DNA of 64,000 nucleotides from Paraherbaspirillum soli (lineage in GTDB: Bacteria > Pseudomonadota > Gammaproteobacteria > Burkholderiales > Burkholderiaceae_D), in the NCBI RefSeq assembly GCF_042654985.1, contig NZ_JBHSMT010000030.1, forward strand, positions 62,001 to 126,000, read 5' to 3'. A model generated the notes under the pieces. The model ran no database searches and was not told the origin of the DNA. It worked only from the letters and a program-made list of their open reading frames with translations. This document shows positions 17,887-26,567 of this stretch, piece after piece. Each line of letters begins with the position of its first letter. The first letter of the stretch is position 1. The position numbers and the translations under genes were made by a program.

Positions 17887-19347
17887 ATGCGTTTACTTAA
17901 GATTATCGGCGGCTTGCCCCTGCTGTCCGTGATTGCCGGTTGTGTTGTCGGGCCCGCCTACCAGGCGCCGTCGCCGGCTGCTTCATCTCACGCTGTATTG
18001 CCGCAATTTCAGACCAGTCTGCCGAAGCACTCGGCACCAGATGATGGCACCGCGGACTTGACCCGGTGGTGGGGCCAATTTGACGATCCGCTGGTGGCCG
18101 AGTTGGTCGATGCGGCGCAGACCACCAGCCCTACCCTGGCCCAGGCACTGGCCCGTATCGCACAAGCACGCGCCAATGCAAGCTCTTCCCGCAGCGCACT
18201 GTATCCGTCGCTAGCCGCCAATGCCAACAGCACCCGCAGCAAATCGCCCAGTTCCGGCGCCAGCGTGGTCAGCACCAGCAGCAGCGCGAGCCTCGACGCC
18301 AGCTGGGAAATCGACCTGTTCGGCGGCAAGCGCAAGTCTGCCGATGCTGCCAATGCGCGCCTGTCGGCACGCAGCGCGGATTGGCATGGCGCACGGGTGT
18401 CGCTGGCCGCGGAAGTCGGCACCACCTTGGTCAATTACCGCGCCTGTATCGCGACGGCGGCGATGCTGGCGCAGGATTTGCAGTCGCGGGAACAAACGGC
18501 GCAGCTGACCATGCTCAAGATCAAGGCCGGCTTTACCGCGCCGGCCGACGGCGCATTGATCAATGCATCGGCTGCCGATGCGCGGCAACGGCTGATCTTG
18601 CAGCGCGCCGACTGCGACCTGGATATCAAGGCCTTGGTGGCGCTGACCGACATCGCCGAGCCGGACTTGCGCGCAAAACTCGCTGCCAACGACCGCATAC
18701 CGCAGCCGCGCGGCATCATCGTCGATGCGGTGCCGGCCCAAGCCCTGACGCAGCGTCCCGACATCGCGGTGGCCGAACGCGAACTGGCGGCAGCCGGCGC
18801 CGACATCAATGTCGCGCAAGCCAATCGCTATCCGCGCGTGTCGCTGCTCGGCAGCATCGGCATCGCGGGCTTGCGATTCGACGGCCAGAACAGCCATTCA
18901 AATACCTGGTCGTTCGGGCCGTCGATCAGCCTGCCGCTGTTCGATGCCGGCCGCCGCAAGGCGGAAGTCGACCTGGCGCAAGCCCGTTATGACGAAGCCT
19001 ATGCCGGCTATCAATTGCAAGTGCGCAGCGCAGTGCGTGAAATCGAGGAAGCATTGGTGCGCTTGGACGCGGCAGCCCGGCGCGAGGACGATGCGGCAGC
19101 GGCAGCCCGCGATTATGAACGCTACTACCGCGCCAACGACGACAAATACAAGGCCGGCAGCGGCAGCCTGTTTGAGCTGGAAGACGCGCGCCGCACCTCC
19201 CTGGCGGCGCAGCAAACCTTGATCAGCGTCCAGCGCGAGCACGTCGCCGCCTGGATTGCCTTGTACAAAGCATTGGGCGGCGGTTGGCGCAGCGACGCCC
19301 AGGTTGCGGCAATGCCGGCGACAGCGCCACATTCCGATCGTTCTTAA
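17887..19347 (+). CDS. RND efflux outer-membrane lipoprotein (NodT/OprM type)
   Basis: Outer-membrane channel of a tripartite efflux pump, 486 residues. The N-terminus MRLLKIIGGLPLLSVIAGC is a lipoprotein signal with Cys at about 19. Two OEP repeats follow, with the first marked by DLTRWWGQFDDPLV and the second by PDIAVAERELAAAGADINVAQANRYP. ATG 17887 has AAGGGA six bases upstream and gives the correct signal; longer upstream extensions do not look coding. The adaptor gene follows 26 bases later, so the two are cotranscribed. Confidence 0.93.
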   Translation: MRLLKIIGGLPLLSVIAGCVVGPAYQAPSPAASSHAVLPQFQTSLPKHSAPDDGTADLTRWWGQFDDPLVAELVDAAQTTSPTLAQALARIAQARANASSSRSALYPSLAANANSTRSKSPSSGASVVSTSSSASLDASWEIDLFGGKRKSADAANARLSARSADWHGARVSLAAEVGTTLVNYRACIATAAMLAQDLQSREQTAQLTMLKIKAGFTAPADGALINASAADARQRLILQRADCDLDIKALVALTDIAEPDLRAKLAANDRIPQPRGIIVDAVPAQALTQRPDIAVAERELAAAGADINVAQANRYPRVSLLGSIGIAGLRFDGQNSHSNTWSFGPSISLPLFDAGRRKAEVDLAQARYDEAYAGYQLQVRSAVREIEEALVRLDAAARREDDAAAAARDYERYYRANDDKYKAGSGSLFELEDARRTSLAAQQTLISVQREHVAAWIALYKALGGGWRSDAQVAAMPATAPHSDRS

Positions 19348-19373
19348 ACATAGATAAGTAAAGAATATCTGTC

Positions 19374-20537
19374 ATGAAAAAGCTATCTACCAAACAAACG
19401 GTTTCCCTCGTGCTGGTCGTCGCCGTAGGGGCTGTCGGGTTCTGGGCCACGACCGCGAATCACGCCAAGCCCGCTGAAAAAGCAGCCGCCACCAAACCCA
19501 AGGCCGCATTGACCGTGACCACCACCCAGCCACACAGCGACGACTGGCCGCTCACGCTATCGGCCAATGGCAGCATCGCGGCCTGGCAAGAAGCCGTGGT
19601 CGGCAGCGAGTTGGGCGGTTTGCTGCTGGCGGAAGTCAACGTCAATGTCGGCGATGTCGTCAAACGCGGCCAGGTATTGGCGCGTTTCACCAACGAAAGC
19701 GTGGCGGCCCAGGTGGCGCAGCAAAAGGCGGCGGTGGAAGAAGCGCGCGCCGCCTTGTCAGAGGCGGAAGCGAATGCCGAACGGGCCCGCACCTTAGCCA
19801 ACAGCGGCGCCTTGAGCGGACAGCAAACCACGCAATATGTCATCGCTGAACGCAGCACCAAAGCACGTCTGATGTCGGCCCAAGCGCGCTTGGAACTCGA
19901 GCAAATCCGCCTGCGCCAGACCCAGGTGACCGCGCCTGACGATGGCGTCATTTCTTCACGCACGGCCACGGTCGGCGCCGTCGCTGCGCAGGGACAGGAG
20001 CTGTTCAAGCTGATCCGCAAGAATCGCCTTGAATGGCGGGCCGAAGTCAATGCCAGCGACTTGCTGCTGATCAAACCCGGCCAAACGGTCAAATTACGCG
20101 TCACCAATGGCGTCACGGTGGACGGCAAGGTCCGCATGATTGCGCCGACTGTCGATGCGGCTACCCGCAATGCGCTGGTGTATGTCGACCTGCCGACGCC
20201 AGGCAGCGCGCACGCCGGCATGTTCGGCAGCGGCCAGTTCGAACTCGGTCATTCCGCCGCGCTGACGCTGCCGCAAAGCGCGGTCGTGATGCGCGATGGA
20301 TTCAGCTATGTCTATCAACTGCGCAAGGACGATAAAGTCGCGCAAACCAAGGTGACGCTGGGACGCCGCGTCGGCGACCGGATCGAGGTGCTGAACGGCA
20401 TCACGGCGGCGATGACGCTGGTAGCCAAGGGCGCGGGATTCCTGGCGGATGGCGACACGGTGCAGGTGGTTGCTGCGCCGGCTTCGGTTTCTGCACCTGC
20501 ACCGGCCGCAAGCGCCGCACCGCTGGCATTGAAATAA
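19374..20537 (+). CDS. RND efflux periplasmic adaptor (HlyD/AcrA-like)
   Basis: Membrane-fusion protein of 387 residues linking the inner pump and outer channel. An N-terminal membrane anchor is at residues 9-27. The lipoyl/barrel-sandwich halves are visible around 60-105 and 180-215 (APDDGVISSRTATVGA), separated by an alpha-hairpin rich in Ala, Glu and Arg (about residues 105-170). The low-complexity Ala/Pro tail after residue 370 is not typical and likely flexible. Middle gene of the three-gene pump operon. Confidence 0.92.
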   Translation: MKKLSTKQTVSLVLVVAVGAVGFWATTANHAKPAEKAAATKPKAALTVTTTQPHSDDWPLTLSANGSIAAWQEAVVGSELGGLLLAEVNVNVGDVVKRGQVLARFTNESVAAQVAQQKAAVEEARAALSEAEANAERARTLANSGALSGQQTTQYVIAERSTKARLMSAQARLELEQIRLRQTQVTAPDDGVISSRTATVGAVAAQGQELFKLIRKNRLEWRAEVNASDLLLIKPGQTVKLRVTNGVTVDGKVRMIAPTVDAATRNALVYVDLPTPGSAHAGMFGSGQFELGHSAALTLPQSAVVMRDGFSYVYQLRKDDKVAQTKVTLGRRVGDRIEVLNGITAAMTLVAKGAGFLADGDTVQVVAAPASVSAPAPAASAAPLALK

Positions 20538-20550
20538 GCAAGGACCCATC

Positions 20551-23500
20551 ATGAACTTTTCCTCCTTATCGATCAAACATCCGGTTCCGGCCATTTTATT
20601 GTTCATCATGCTCACGGTGATGGGACTGCTGAGCTTCAAAAGCATGTTGGTGCAGGAATCTCCCGATATCGAATTCCCCTTCATCACGGTGAGCATCAGC
20701 TTGCCTGGCGCCTCCCCATCGCAGCTGGAAACAGAGGTTGCGCGCAAAGTCGAGAACTCAATCGCCTCGATCGCGGATATCCGCCACATTTACACCACCG
20801 TCAGCGATGGCGCCGTCACCAGCACGATCGAATTCCGGCTGGAAAAAGACCTGGCCGAAGCGATGAACGATGTGCACGATGCGGTCAATCGCGTGCGCAG
20901 CGACCTGCCGGCTGAAGTGCGCGATCCGATCTACGGCAAAGCCAGCACCTCGGGCCAGCCGATTCTCACCTACACCGTCAAATCCGACCAACTGGACGAA
21001 GAAGCCTTGTCCTGGTTTGTCGACAACAACGTCTTCAAAGCCTTGTTGTCGGTGCCCGGCGTGGGCCGGATCGGCAGAGTCGGCGGCGTCAATCGTGAGG
21101 TATTGGTCGAACTCGACCCTGCCCGCATGGCGGCCTTGAATGTTTCCGCAGCCGACATCTCGCGTCAACTGCAACGCGTGCAACAGGAAGCGCCGGGCGG
21201 CAAAGCCGACATCAGCGGCGCCCGGCAATCGTTGCGCACCATCGGCACCGTCGGCAACGTGACCGAAATCGCGGCCCTGCAAATGGCTTTGCCGGACGGC
21301 CGCACGATCCGGCTGGACCAGGTCGCCAAGGTCAGCGACGGCGTCGGCGAGCGTACTGCGATCACGCTACTCGACGGCAAGCCGGTGGTCGGATTTGAAA
21401 TCACGCGCAGCAAGGGATCCGGTGAAATCACGGTGGCCGATGCGGTACGCAAAGCCATCCATACGCTGAACGAAAAAGAGCCGCACGTCAAAATCAGCGA
21501 AGCGTTCAATAACGTCGACGCGGTAGAAGAAAACTACGCAGGTTCGATGTCGCTGTTGTATGAAGGCGCAATCCTGGCGGTGCTGGTGGTCTGGATATTC
21601 TTGCGCGACTGGCGCGCAACGCTGGTGGCCGCCGCGGCGCTGCCGCTGTCCATCATCCCGACCTTCCTGGCGATGAACTACCTGGGATTTACACTCAATG
21701 GCGTGACTTTGCTGTCGCTGGCCCTGGTCATCGGCATCCTGGTCGACGATGCGATCGTCGAAATCGAAAACATCGTGCGCCATCTGCGCATGGGCAAGAC
21801 GCCGTATCAAGCAGCGCTGGAAGCCGCGGACGAAATCGGGCTGGCCGTGGTGGCCACCACCTTTACGCTGATCGCGGTATTTTTGCCGACCGCATTCATG
21901 AGCGGCATCGTCGGCAAGTACTTCAAGCAATTCGGCTGGACCGCCGCCATTGCGGTCGCGGCATCGCTGGTCGTCGCGCGCTTGTTGACGCCGATGATGG
22001 CGGCCTATTTGTTGAAGCCTATCGTGCATCCGAAAAAAGACAGCCGCCTGATGGGCAAATACCTGGCGCTTGCCACCTGGTGCCTGCAGAATCGCGTCAA
22101 GACCACCATCATGGCAGCGGCTTTTTTCATCGGCTCGCTGGCGCTGATCCCGTTTTTGCCGACCGGCTTCATTCCGCCTACTGATCGCGGCCAGACCCAG
22201 GTCACGCTGGAACTGCCGCCCGGCAGCACCTTGGCGGAAACCCGCGCCAGCGCCGAACAAGCGCGCCAGCTGCTGATGAAAAACAAGGATGTCGATCAGG
22301 TCTATAGCGCCATCGGCGGCGACGAAGCGCGCCGCGCGACCTTGACCGTCATGCTGAAGGATCATCCGCAACGCACAAGGAAACAGACCGAAGTCGATAT
22401 CGAACTGCGCCAGATGCTGACGCAATTACCCGGCCTGCGGGTCACCGTCGGCGCCGGCGGCAACGGCGAAGAACTGCAGCTGTTATTGTCAGGCGACGAT
22501 CCGCAAGCACTGAGTGCGGTGACGCAAGCGGTGGAACGCGAAATCCGCACCATTCCCGGCCTCGGCAATATCACCTCCAGCATCAGCCTGGTGCGGCCTG
22601 AGATCATCGTCGCGCCGAATTTCGCCAAAGCCGCCGACCTCGGCGTCACCGCTGCGGCGATCGGCGAAACCTTGCGCGTAGCGACCGCCGGCGACTATGA
22701 CCAGTCCTTGGCCAAGCTCAATTTGCCGGAGCGCCAAATCCCGATTCGGGTGCGGCTGCCGGAAGCGGCGCGGCAAGATATGAGCGTACTGGAAAGACTG
22801 TCGGTACCCGGTAAAAACGGCAACGTGCCATTGCGTTCGGTCGCAGACCTGCGCTTCGACAGCGGCCCGGCCAGGATAGATCGGATCGACCGCAATCGCC
22901 GCGTCATCATCCACGTCGAACTGAACGGCCATGAACTGGGTGAAGTATTAGCCAAAGTAAATGAGTTGCCGAACCTGAAAAACCTGCCGCCCAATGTCAA
23001 GCGCGGCGAACTGGGCGACGCTGAAGTGATGCAGGAACTGTTTTCCGGCTTCGGCCTGGCGATGCTGACCGGCGTGCTGTGCGTCTATATGGTGCTGGTC
23101 CTGCTGTTCAAGGGCTTCTTGCAACCGGTGACGATTCTGGCGGCCCTGCCATTGTCGATCGGCGGCGCCTTCGCGGCCCTGTTGATCACGCGCAGTTCAT
23201 TCTCGATGCCATCGCTGATCGGCTTATTGATGTTGATGGGAATCGCGGTCAAAAACTCGATCCTGCTGGTCGAATACGCGATCGTCGCCAGACGCGATCA
23301 CGGCCTGAGCCGCTTCGATGCCTTGATCGACGCCTGCCACAAGCGCGCCCAACCGATCGTCATGACCACCATCGCCATGGGTGCCGGCATGCTGCCCATC
23401 GCCTTGGGACTGGGCGCGGACGCCAGCTTCCGCGCACCGATGGCGATCGCGGTCATCGGCGGCTTGGTGACCTCGACATTTTTAAGCTTGCTGGTGATAC

Positions 23501-23625
23501 CGGTGGTGTTTACCTACATTGACGACCTGCTGGCGTGGGGGAAGCGCAAGTTTGGGCACAAGCATGCCGATGCGAGCGTCCAGGCGGTGATCTCCAAAAT
23601 GAAGAGCGCCGAAGTACAGCATTAA
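20551..23625 (+). CDS. RND efflux inner-membrane pump
   Basis: Proton-driven transporter of 1024 residues, the usual size of the HAE/MdtBC-like group. The first transmembrane helix is at about 12-30. The helix-4 proton-relay segment GILVDDAIVEIENIVRH near residue 400 keeps the paired aspartates. The second half repeats the topology, ending in GGLVTSTFLSLLVIPVVFTYIDD. Substrates are unknown; organisation as OMF-MFP-RND in that order with no adjacent regulator is worth noting. The stop overlaps the converging slyX stop by two bases. Confidence 0.94.
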   Translation: MNFSSLSIKHPVPAILLFIMLTVMGLLSFKSMLVQESPDIEFPFITVSISLPGASPSQLETEVARKVENSIASIADIRHIYTTVSDGAVTSTIEFRLEKDLAEAMNDVHDAVNRVRSDLPAEVRDPIYGKASTSGQPILTYTVKSDQLDEEALSWFVDNNVFKALLSVPGVGRIGRVGGVNREVLVELDPARMAALNVSAADISRQLQRVQQEAPGGKADISGARQSLRTIGTVGNVTEIAALQMALPDGRTIRLDQVAKVSDGVGERTAITLLDGKPVVGFEITRSKGSGEITVADAVRKAIHTLNEKEPHVKISEAFNNVDAVEENYAGSMSLLYEGAILAVLVVWIFLRDWRATLVAAAALPLSIIPTFLAMNYLGFTLNGVTLLSLALVIGILVDDAIVEIENIVRHLRMGKTPYQAALEAADEIGLAVVATTFTLIAVFLPTAFMSGIVGKYFKQFGWTAAIAVAASLVVARLLTPMMAAYLLKPIVHPKKDSRLMGKYLALATWCLQNRVKTTIMAAAFFIGSLALIPFLPTGFIPPTDRGQTQVTLELPPGSTLAETRASAEQARQLLMKNKDVDQVYSAIGGDEARRATLTVMLKDHPQRTRKQTEVDIELRQMLTQLPGLRVTVGAGGNGEELQLLLSGDDPQALSAVTQAVEREIRTIPGLGNITSSISLVRPEIIVAPNFAKAADLGVTAAAIGETLRVATAGDYDQSLAKLNLPERQIPIRVRLPEAARQDMSVLERLSVPGKNGNVPLRSVADLRFDSGPARIDRIDRNRRVIIHVELNGHELGEVLAKVNELPNLKNLPPNVKRGELGDAEVMQELFSGFGLAMLTGVLCVYMVLVLLFKGFLQPVTILAALPLSIGGAFAALLITRSSFSMPSLIGLLMLMGIAVKNSILLVEYAIVARRDHGLSRFDALIDACHKRAQPIVMTTIAMGAGMLPIALGLGADASFRAPMAIAVIGGLVTSTFLSLLVIPVVFTYIDDLLAWGKRKFGHKHADASVQAVISKMKSAEVQH

Positions 23626-23831
23626 TAATGCGGCGGCCGCTCGTGCGGAACTTGGCCTTCATTGGCCTTGTCCGACGCATCCTTGATTTTCCGGGCCAAT
23701 GCCGCGCACAGGGTTTCCAACTGGTCTATCTTTTGCTGTTGCTGATAGACCAATTTATTCAATTCATCGAGCAAGTCTTCCTGGTGCGCGAGCTTGCTCT
23801 CGATGTCGACGATGCGGTCTTCTGGGTTCAC
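23622..23831 (-). CDS. slyX: SlyX homologue
   Basis: Small coiled-coil protein of 69 residues from a GTG start at 23831. SlyX has no established function. The heptad-rich IESKLAHQEDLLDELNKLVYQQQQKIDQLE and the C-terminal ERPPHY are the family hallmarks. GTG is preferred because TAGGAG lies 8 bases upstream and the family N-terminus begins here; a longer frame to 23906 would only add atypical sequence. It converges on, and overlaps, the RND pump stop. Confidence 0.88.
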   Translation of the reverse strand: MNPEDRIVDIESKLAHQEDLLDELNKLVYQQQQKIDQLETLCAALARKIKDASDKANEGQVPHERPPHY

Positions 23832-23920
23832 GGCTGGTACTCCTACGGTTTTTGGCAGCCCAGATGATAGCTTAGAGGTGGCCTTAATCGAGGCGTTTAT
23901 CCGCAAATTGAAAATAGTCT

Positions 23921-23951
23921 TTGACCCTCACGCGACGTCAGTCTCTACCAT
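23921..23951 (+). promoter_or_regulatory. MerR-type promoter with 19-base spacer
   Basis: TTGACC (23921-23926) and TACCAT (23946-23951) are separated by exactly 19 bases, the over-long spacing typical of MerR-activated promoters. An imperfect dyad (CTCACGCGACGTCAG) fills the spacer. It precedes the MerR-family gene at 23982, which suggests autoregulation. Confidence 0.7.
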
Positions 23952-23981
23952 TAACTCACGCATAAGAAGAGGAGTGGTCCG

Positions 23982-25007
23982 ATGTTATTACGAGTAGGAG
24001 AGTTAGCCAAACGTTGCGGCTTGACGGTGAGAACCCTTCATTACTACGAAGAGATAGGACTGCTGCTCCCTTCTGCGCGTTCCGATGCTGGCTATCGGCT
24101 GTACAACCGCATCGACATCGCCCGCTTGCACCAGATTCAGGCGATGCGCCGCATGGGGTTGCCGCTGACCGAGATCGGAACCATTCTGGCGCGGCCGGAT
24201 ACCTCTCTTTCCACCGTCATCGAACAGCAAATCAATATGCTTGACCGGCAAATCGCGCAGACCGCCAATTTGCGCGGCCGGCTGGTCAGGCTGCGTGCGC
24301 AGTTCATCGCGGGGAGCGAGCCGGATCTTGCCGATTGGCTGACAACCATGGAGTTAATGACTATGTACGACAAATATTTTTCACAGGAAGAACTCGCACA
24401 GCTGCCGTTTTTGATGACCAACGAAACAAGGCATTCGGAATGGTCTGCTTTGGTCGCCGAAGTCGATGCTCTGATGCAAGCTGGCGTCCCTGCTCAGAGC
24501 GAGCAGGCGCAGCTGCTGTCCAGGCGCTGGATGTTGATGCTGGAAAGCGATACCGCTGCCAATCCGAAGTTGCTGGTGCAGCTTAACGCGATGCATCTGA
24601 ACGAACCGGCGATGCAGGCACAGACCGGCATCTCGTCCGAGATGGCGGACTACGTCCTGGCGGCATTTGCGGAGAGCAAATTGGTGGTGTATCAAAAATA
24701 TCTGTCACCCGCCGAGTTTGCTTACATGAGAAAACACTACGGCCAACGGATGAAAGAATGGCCTCCGCTGATCGCCGAGGTCCGCCAAGAAATGGCGCTG
24801 GCCACGGCGCCGGACGATCCCAAGATGCAGCGTCTGGCGCAGCGCTGGCTAGAGCTGTTTCGCGCTTATGCCGGCGACGATCCTGCGACCCACTTGAAAA
24901 TTCGAAACGCCCTTGCAAACGAGCCGAGCTTGTTGGCAGGCACCTGGGTCACGCCCGAGGTGACGGCGTTTCTTGGCAAAGCGATGGCTAGTCTGAGCGC
25001 GGCTTAA
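23982..25007 (+). CDS. MerR-family regulator with TipAS-like C-terminal region
   Basis: Transcription factor of 341 residues. The N-terminal winged helix is canonical (RVGELAKRCGLTVRTLHYYEEIGLL at 4-28) and is followed by a dimerisation helix to about residue 115. The C-terminal part contains two similar helical segments (FSQEELAQLPFL near 130 and YLSPAEFAYMRKHYG near 240) that resemble the TipAS ligand domain, known for binding antibiotics. The duplicated arrangement makes the protein longer than TipAL. GGAG lies 8 bases before the ATG. The inducer is unknown. Confidence 0.85.
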   Translation: MLLRVGELAKRCGLTVRTLHYYEEIGLLLPSARSDAGYRLYNRIDIARLHQIQAMRRMGLPLTEIGTILARPDTSLSTVIEQQINMLDRQIAQTANLRGRLVRLRAQFIAGSEPDLADWLTTMELMTMYDKYFSQEELAQLPFLMTNETRHSEWSALVAEVDALMQAGVPAQSEQAQLLSRRWMLMLESDTAANPKLLVQLNAMHLNEPAMQAQTGISSEMADYVLAAFAESKLVVYQKYLSPAEFAYMRKHYGQRMKEWPPLIAEVRQEMALATAPDDPKMQRLAQRWLELFRAYAGDDPATHLKIRNALANEPSLLAGTWVTPEVTAFLGKAMASLSAA

Positions 25008-25017
25008 GCGCAGTGTT

Positions 25018-25044
25018 GGTTGGGCTGCAAAGCCCAACCGTTTT
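25018..25044 (+). terminator. Hairpin terminator after the MerR gene
   Basis: GGTTGGGCT and AGCCCAACC form a 9-base stem around a GCAA loop (25018-25039), followed by GTTTTC. It lies 10 bases after the MerR gene stop. Confidence 0.7.
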
Positions 25045-25079
25045 CAAATCGCTGGAGCCAGCCCGAGATGCGTAGATGC

Positions 25080-25195
25080 GTAGGTCGGAAAAGCGTAGCG
25101 CCTTCCGACGGCGTGAATCGCATCAGCCGGTCAAGCCCTTGGCTCTTTTCGGCGATGCATCCAACGTCGGAAGGCGCTGCGCTTTTCCGACCTAC
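25080..25195. repeat. GTAGGTCGG-type palindromic element, copy R3 (variant)
   Basis: About 116 bases bounded by GTAGGTCGGAAAAGCG and its complement. The arms match the GTAGGGCGG family, but with GTCGG in place of GGCGG in both arms, so pairing is kept by compensatory changes. It lies between the MerR gene and a small minus-strand gene whose stop follows at 25201. Confidence 0.8.
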
Positions 25196-25200
25196 TTGAC

Positions 25201-25563
25201 TTAACGACGCTCTTTCAAGTGCTTGGCATTACGACGCTCAATATCCTCAACGGCCGTTTCCGCCAGATCGCCGCAAGCGTCGATCGCAAACAACATCAAC
25301 CGCTCGCGGGCGGTGACGCTCAGCAGCGGCGGGTGTGCCGGGTCGGCATAAATGCCGCTGGCCAGGTCGGTGGCGTGGATCAGTTCCAGACAGGTTTGGA
25401 TGCCCAAGCAGTAGTTTTTGGTTTTGGATGAGCGTAGCGCGTCCGCATCGTGCCGCAACGCTTCGACCAGCCAGGAGAACGGCTTGTGCAGGGCTTCGGG
25501 TTCAGGTGTGTCGCGTACAGGTGGGAAGATGAAAGTTTGATCCGGCTTTTTGGCATAGGTCAT
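25201..25563 (-). CDS. Small conserved protein A (paralogue of the gene at 61811)
   Basis: Soluble protein of 120 residues with no recognised enzyme motif. The segment HKPFSWLVEALRHDADALRSS is matched by HHPFSWLVEELRLDQAAQF in the gene at 61811, followed in both by a LGIQTCLELIHATDLAS/IYTCLALIHASNLAR-like stretch and PPLLSVTARERLM/PPRLSVYETELMT. The two are clearly paralogues. The pattern is faintly like small Pseudomonas families of the DUF3077/DUF6124 kind, an unproven link. ATG 25563 has AGGAG seven bases upstream; longer upstream reading frames would run through the structured region and are rejected. Confidence 0.75.
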   Translation of the reverse strand: MTYAKKPDQTFIFPPVRDTPEPEALHKPFSWLVEALRHDADALRSSKTKNYCLGIQTCLELIHATDLASGIYADPAHPPLLSVTARERLMLFAIDACGDLAETAVEDIERRNAKHLKERR

Positions 25564-25760
25564 GCGGGCTCCTTTTGCGGCGGGTTTTCCGCCCTTCATC
25601 GGCTGACGAAGGAGGCGGGCGCAAGGCAGGGGTAAGAAACCGGCGTGGAGCACCATAAACCGGCAGGGCCCGAAGCCCTCCCTACCAAGGCCCGCCATAG
25701 AAGACGCACATTGATAGGGGCAGACGAAAAAAAACCGCTCGGGAGCGGCTGTCTGCCCGG
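25564..25760. promoter_or_regulatory. Structured region A beside small protein A (C4-like)
   Basis: Non-coding segment with nested pairing. GGCGGGC (25614-25620) pairs with GCCCGCC (25690-25696). Inside it lie two AAACCGGC motifs and the hairpin AGGGC-CCGAA-GCCCT (25665-25679). Next to it, an A/T tract and hairpin CCGCTC-GG-GAGCGG (25735-25748) are enclosed by an outer stem GGGCAGAC/GTCTGCCC (25718-25725 with 25751-25758). Close to the gene start a further hairpin GGCGG-CCGCC is seen. The same order is found at 62156-62336. The AAACCGGC...GCCATAG pattern on the plus strand resembles, from memory, C4 antisense RNAs of phages P1/P4. Confidence 0.6.
25727..25748 (-). terminator. Terminator-like hairpin upstream of small protein A
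   Basis: On the minus strand CCGCTC-CC-GAGCGG is followed by eight T residues, a compact intrinsic terminator about 160 bases before the gene start. An outer 8-base stem encloses both hairpin and T tract, which could compete with or alter termination. Confidence 0.65.
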
Positions 25761-25900
25761 TACATCCACAACTCTGGTTCTTACGCCAGGCCGCTTTTTC
25801 TTGCGACGAAAGGAAGATAGCGCAGTTCTTATTGAAATTCAAACACTATTTTTGCTGTCGACGACGCTGGCAATCGGAGCGACCGCAAACTGTAGCTCAC

Positions 25901-25952
25901 CGGGGTCAGAGTTTTTTTACGCGGGTTTTTGCGTAAAAAAACTCTGACCCCG
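25901..25952. repeat. Long inverted repeat, GGGGTCAGAG type
   Basis: Perfect 22-base arms (25901-25922 and 25931-25952) around GGGTTTTT. The arms begin CGGGGTCAGAG and contain a seven-T run ending in ACGC. GGGGTCAGAG-type palindromes are known beside REP-associated (RAYT) transposases in many genomes, but no transposase is seen here. The T run would also let it act as a terminator in either direction. Confidence 0.85.
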
Positions 25953-26176
25953 CTGAGCGGACTACGGAGTGAAGACGGTTGTATTCGTGTGTCGTTACTT
26001 AAAACGGCCACTACTCCGTAGCCCGTCACTCAGAAACTGAAGTCAGTCCCACCACGACGAACAATTCATCCACTTCTGCACTGATATACTCCGCCCCACT
26101 TTGCCGTGCGAATCACCGCGTTCAGTTATCGCGTGAAGCCAAAACCTAATCATTCCATCGAACGTAGAACTTACAA

Positions 26177-26506
26177 ATGACGCGTGACCAGACAACGGCA
26201 TTAATGAACAACACAAAGTGGAATGAAATCCGCCTTGCCATGAACGCCATTTGCCCATCACCACAATACAGAACACAGTGCATTGATAACCAATATGTGT
26301 CCGGCTGGGACCATGACTGGCTTTATCACTTCCCTATTGGCGGTTACGACGGTATCGAGTGGCTAGAGATTTCATGCGATACACCGCAACAAAAAGCCGC
26401 CGTTCTGAAGGCTTTATGCACCATTCATGTGCCAGGAAAATGCTCCGGAAACGGGTGCTTTGTCTATGGCTACGGAACTGTGGGCAGCGTAATTAACTAC
26501 CTATAA
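26177..26506 (+). CDS. Small conserved protein, DUF6678-like
   Basis: Hypothetical soluble protein of up to 109 residues, 100 if the internal ATG at 26204 (MNNTKWNEIRLAM) is used. No Shine-Dalgarno clearly decides the start. The pattern NNTKWNEI...WDHDWLYHFPIGGYDGIEWLEI resembles DUF6678, recalled from memory and unconfirmed. Function unknown; small proteins like this can be immunity proteins in polymorphic toxin loci. The neighbourhood is A+T-richer than the flanking core genes. Confidence 0.6.
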   Translation: MTRDQTTALMNNTKWNEIRLAMNAICPSPQYRTQCIDNQYVSGWDHDWLYHFPIGGYDGIEWLEISCDTPQQKAAVLKALCTIHVPGKCSGNGCFVYGYGTVGSVINYL

Positions 26507-26567
26507 CGCCAACAAATCACCCGACTGCTCTAATGCAGACATTGCACTTGATTGATGACTCAGGAAT

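Noticed and set aside
25564..25842. N-terminal extension of small protein A through the structured region
   Set aside because: The paralogue B has no such extension, a good AGGAG precedes the internal ATG, and the translated region is palindromic DNA.
25901..25952. Possible CRISPR repeat
   Set aside because: Single palindrome without spacers or further repeats.
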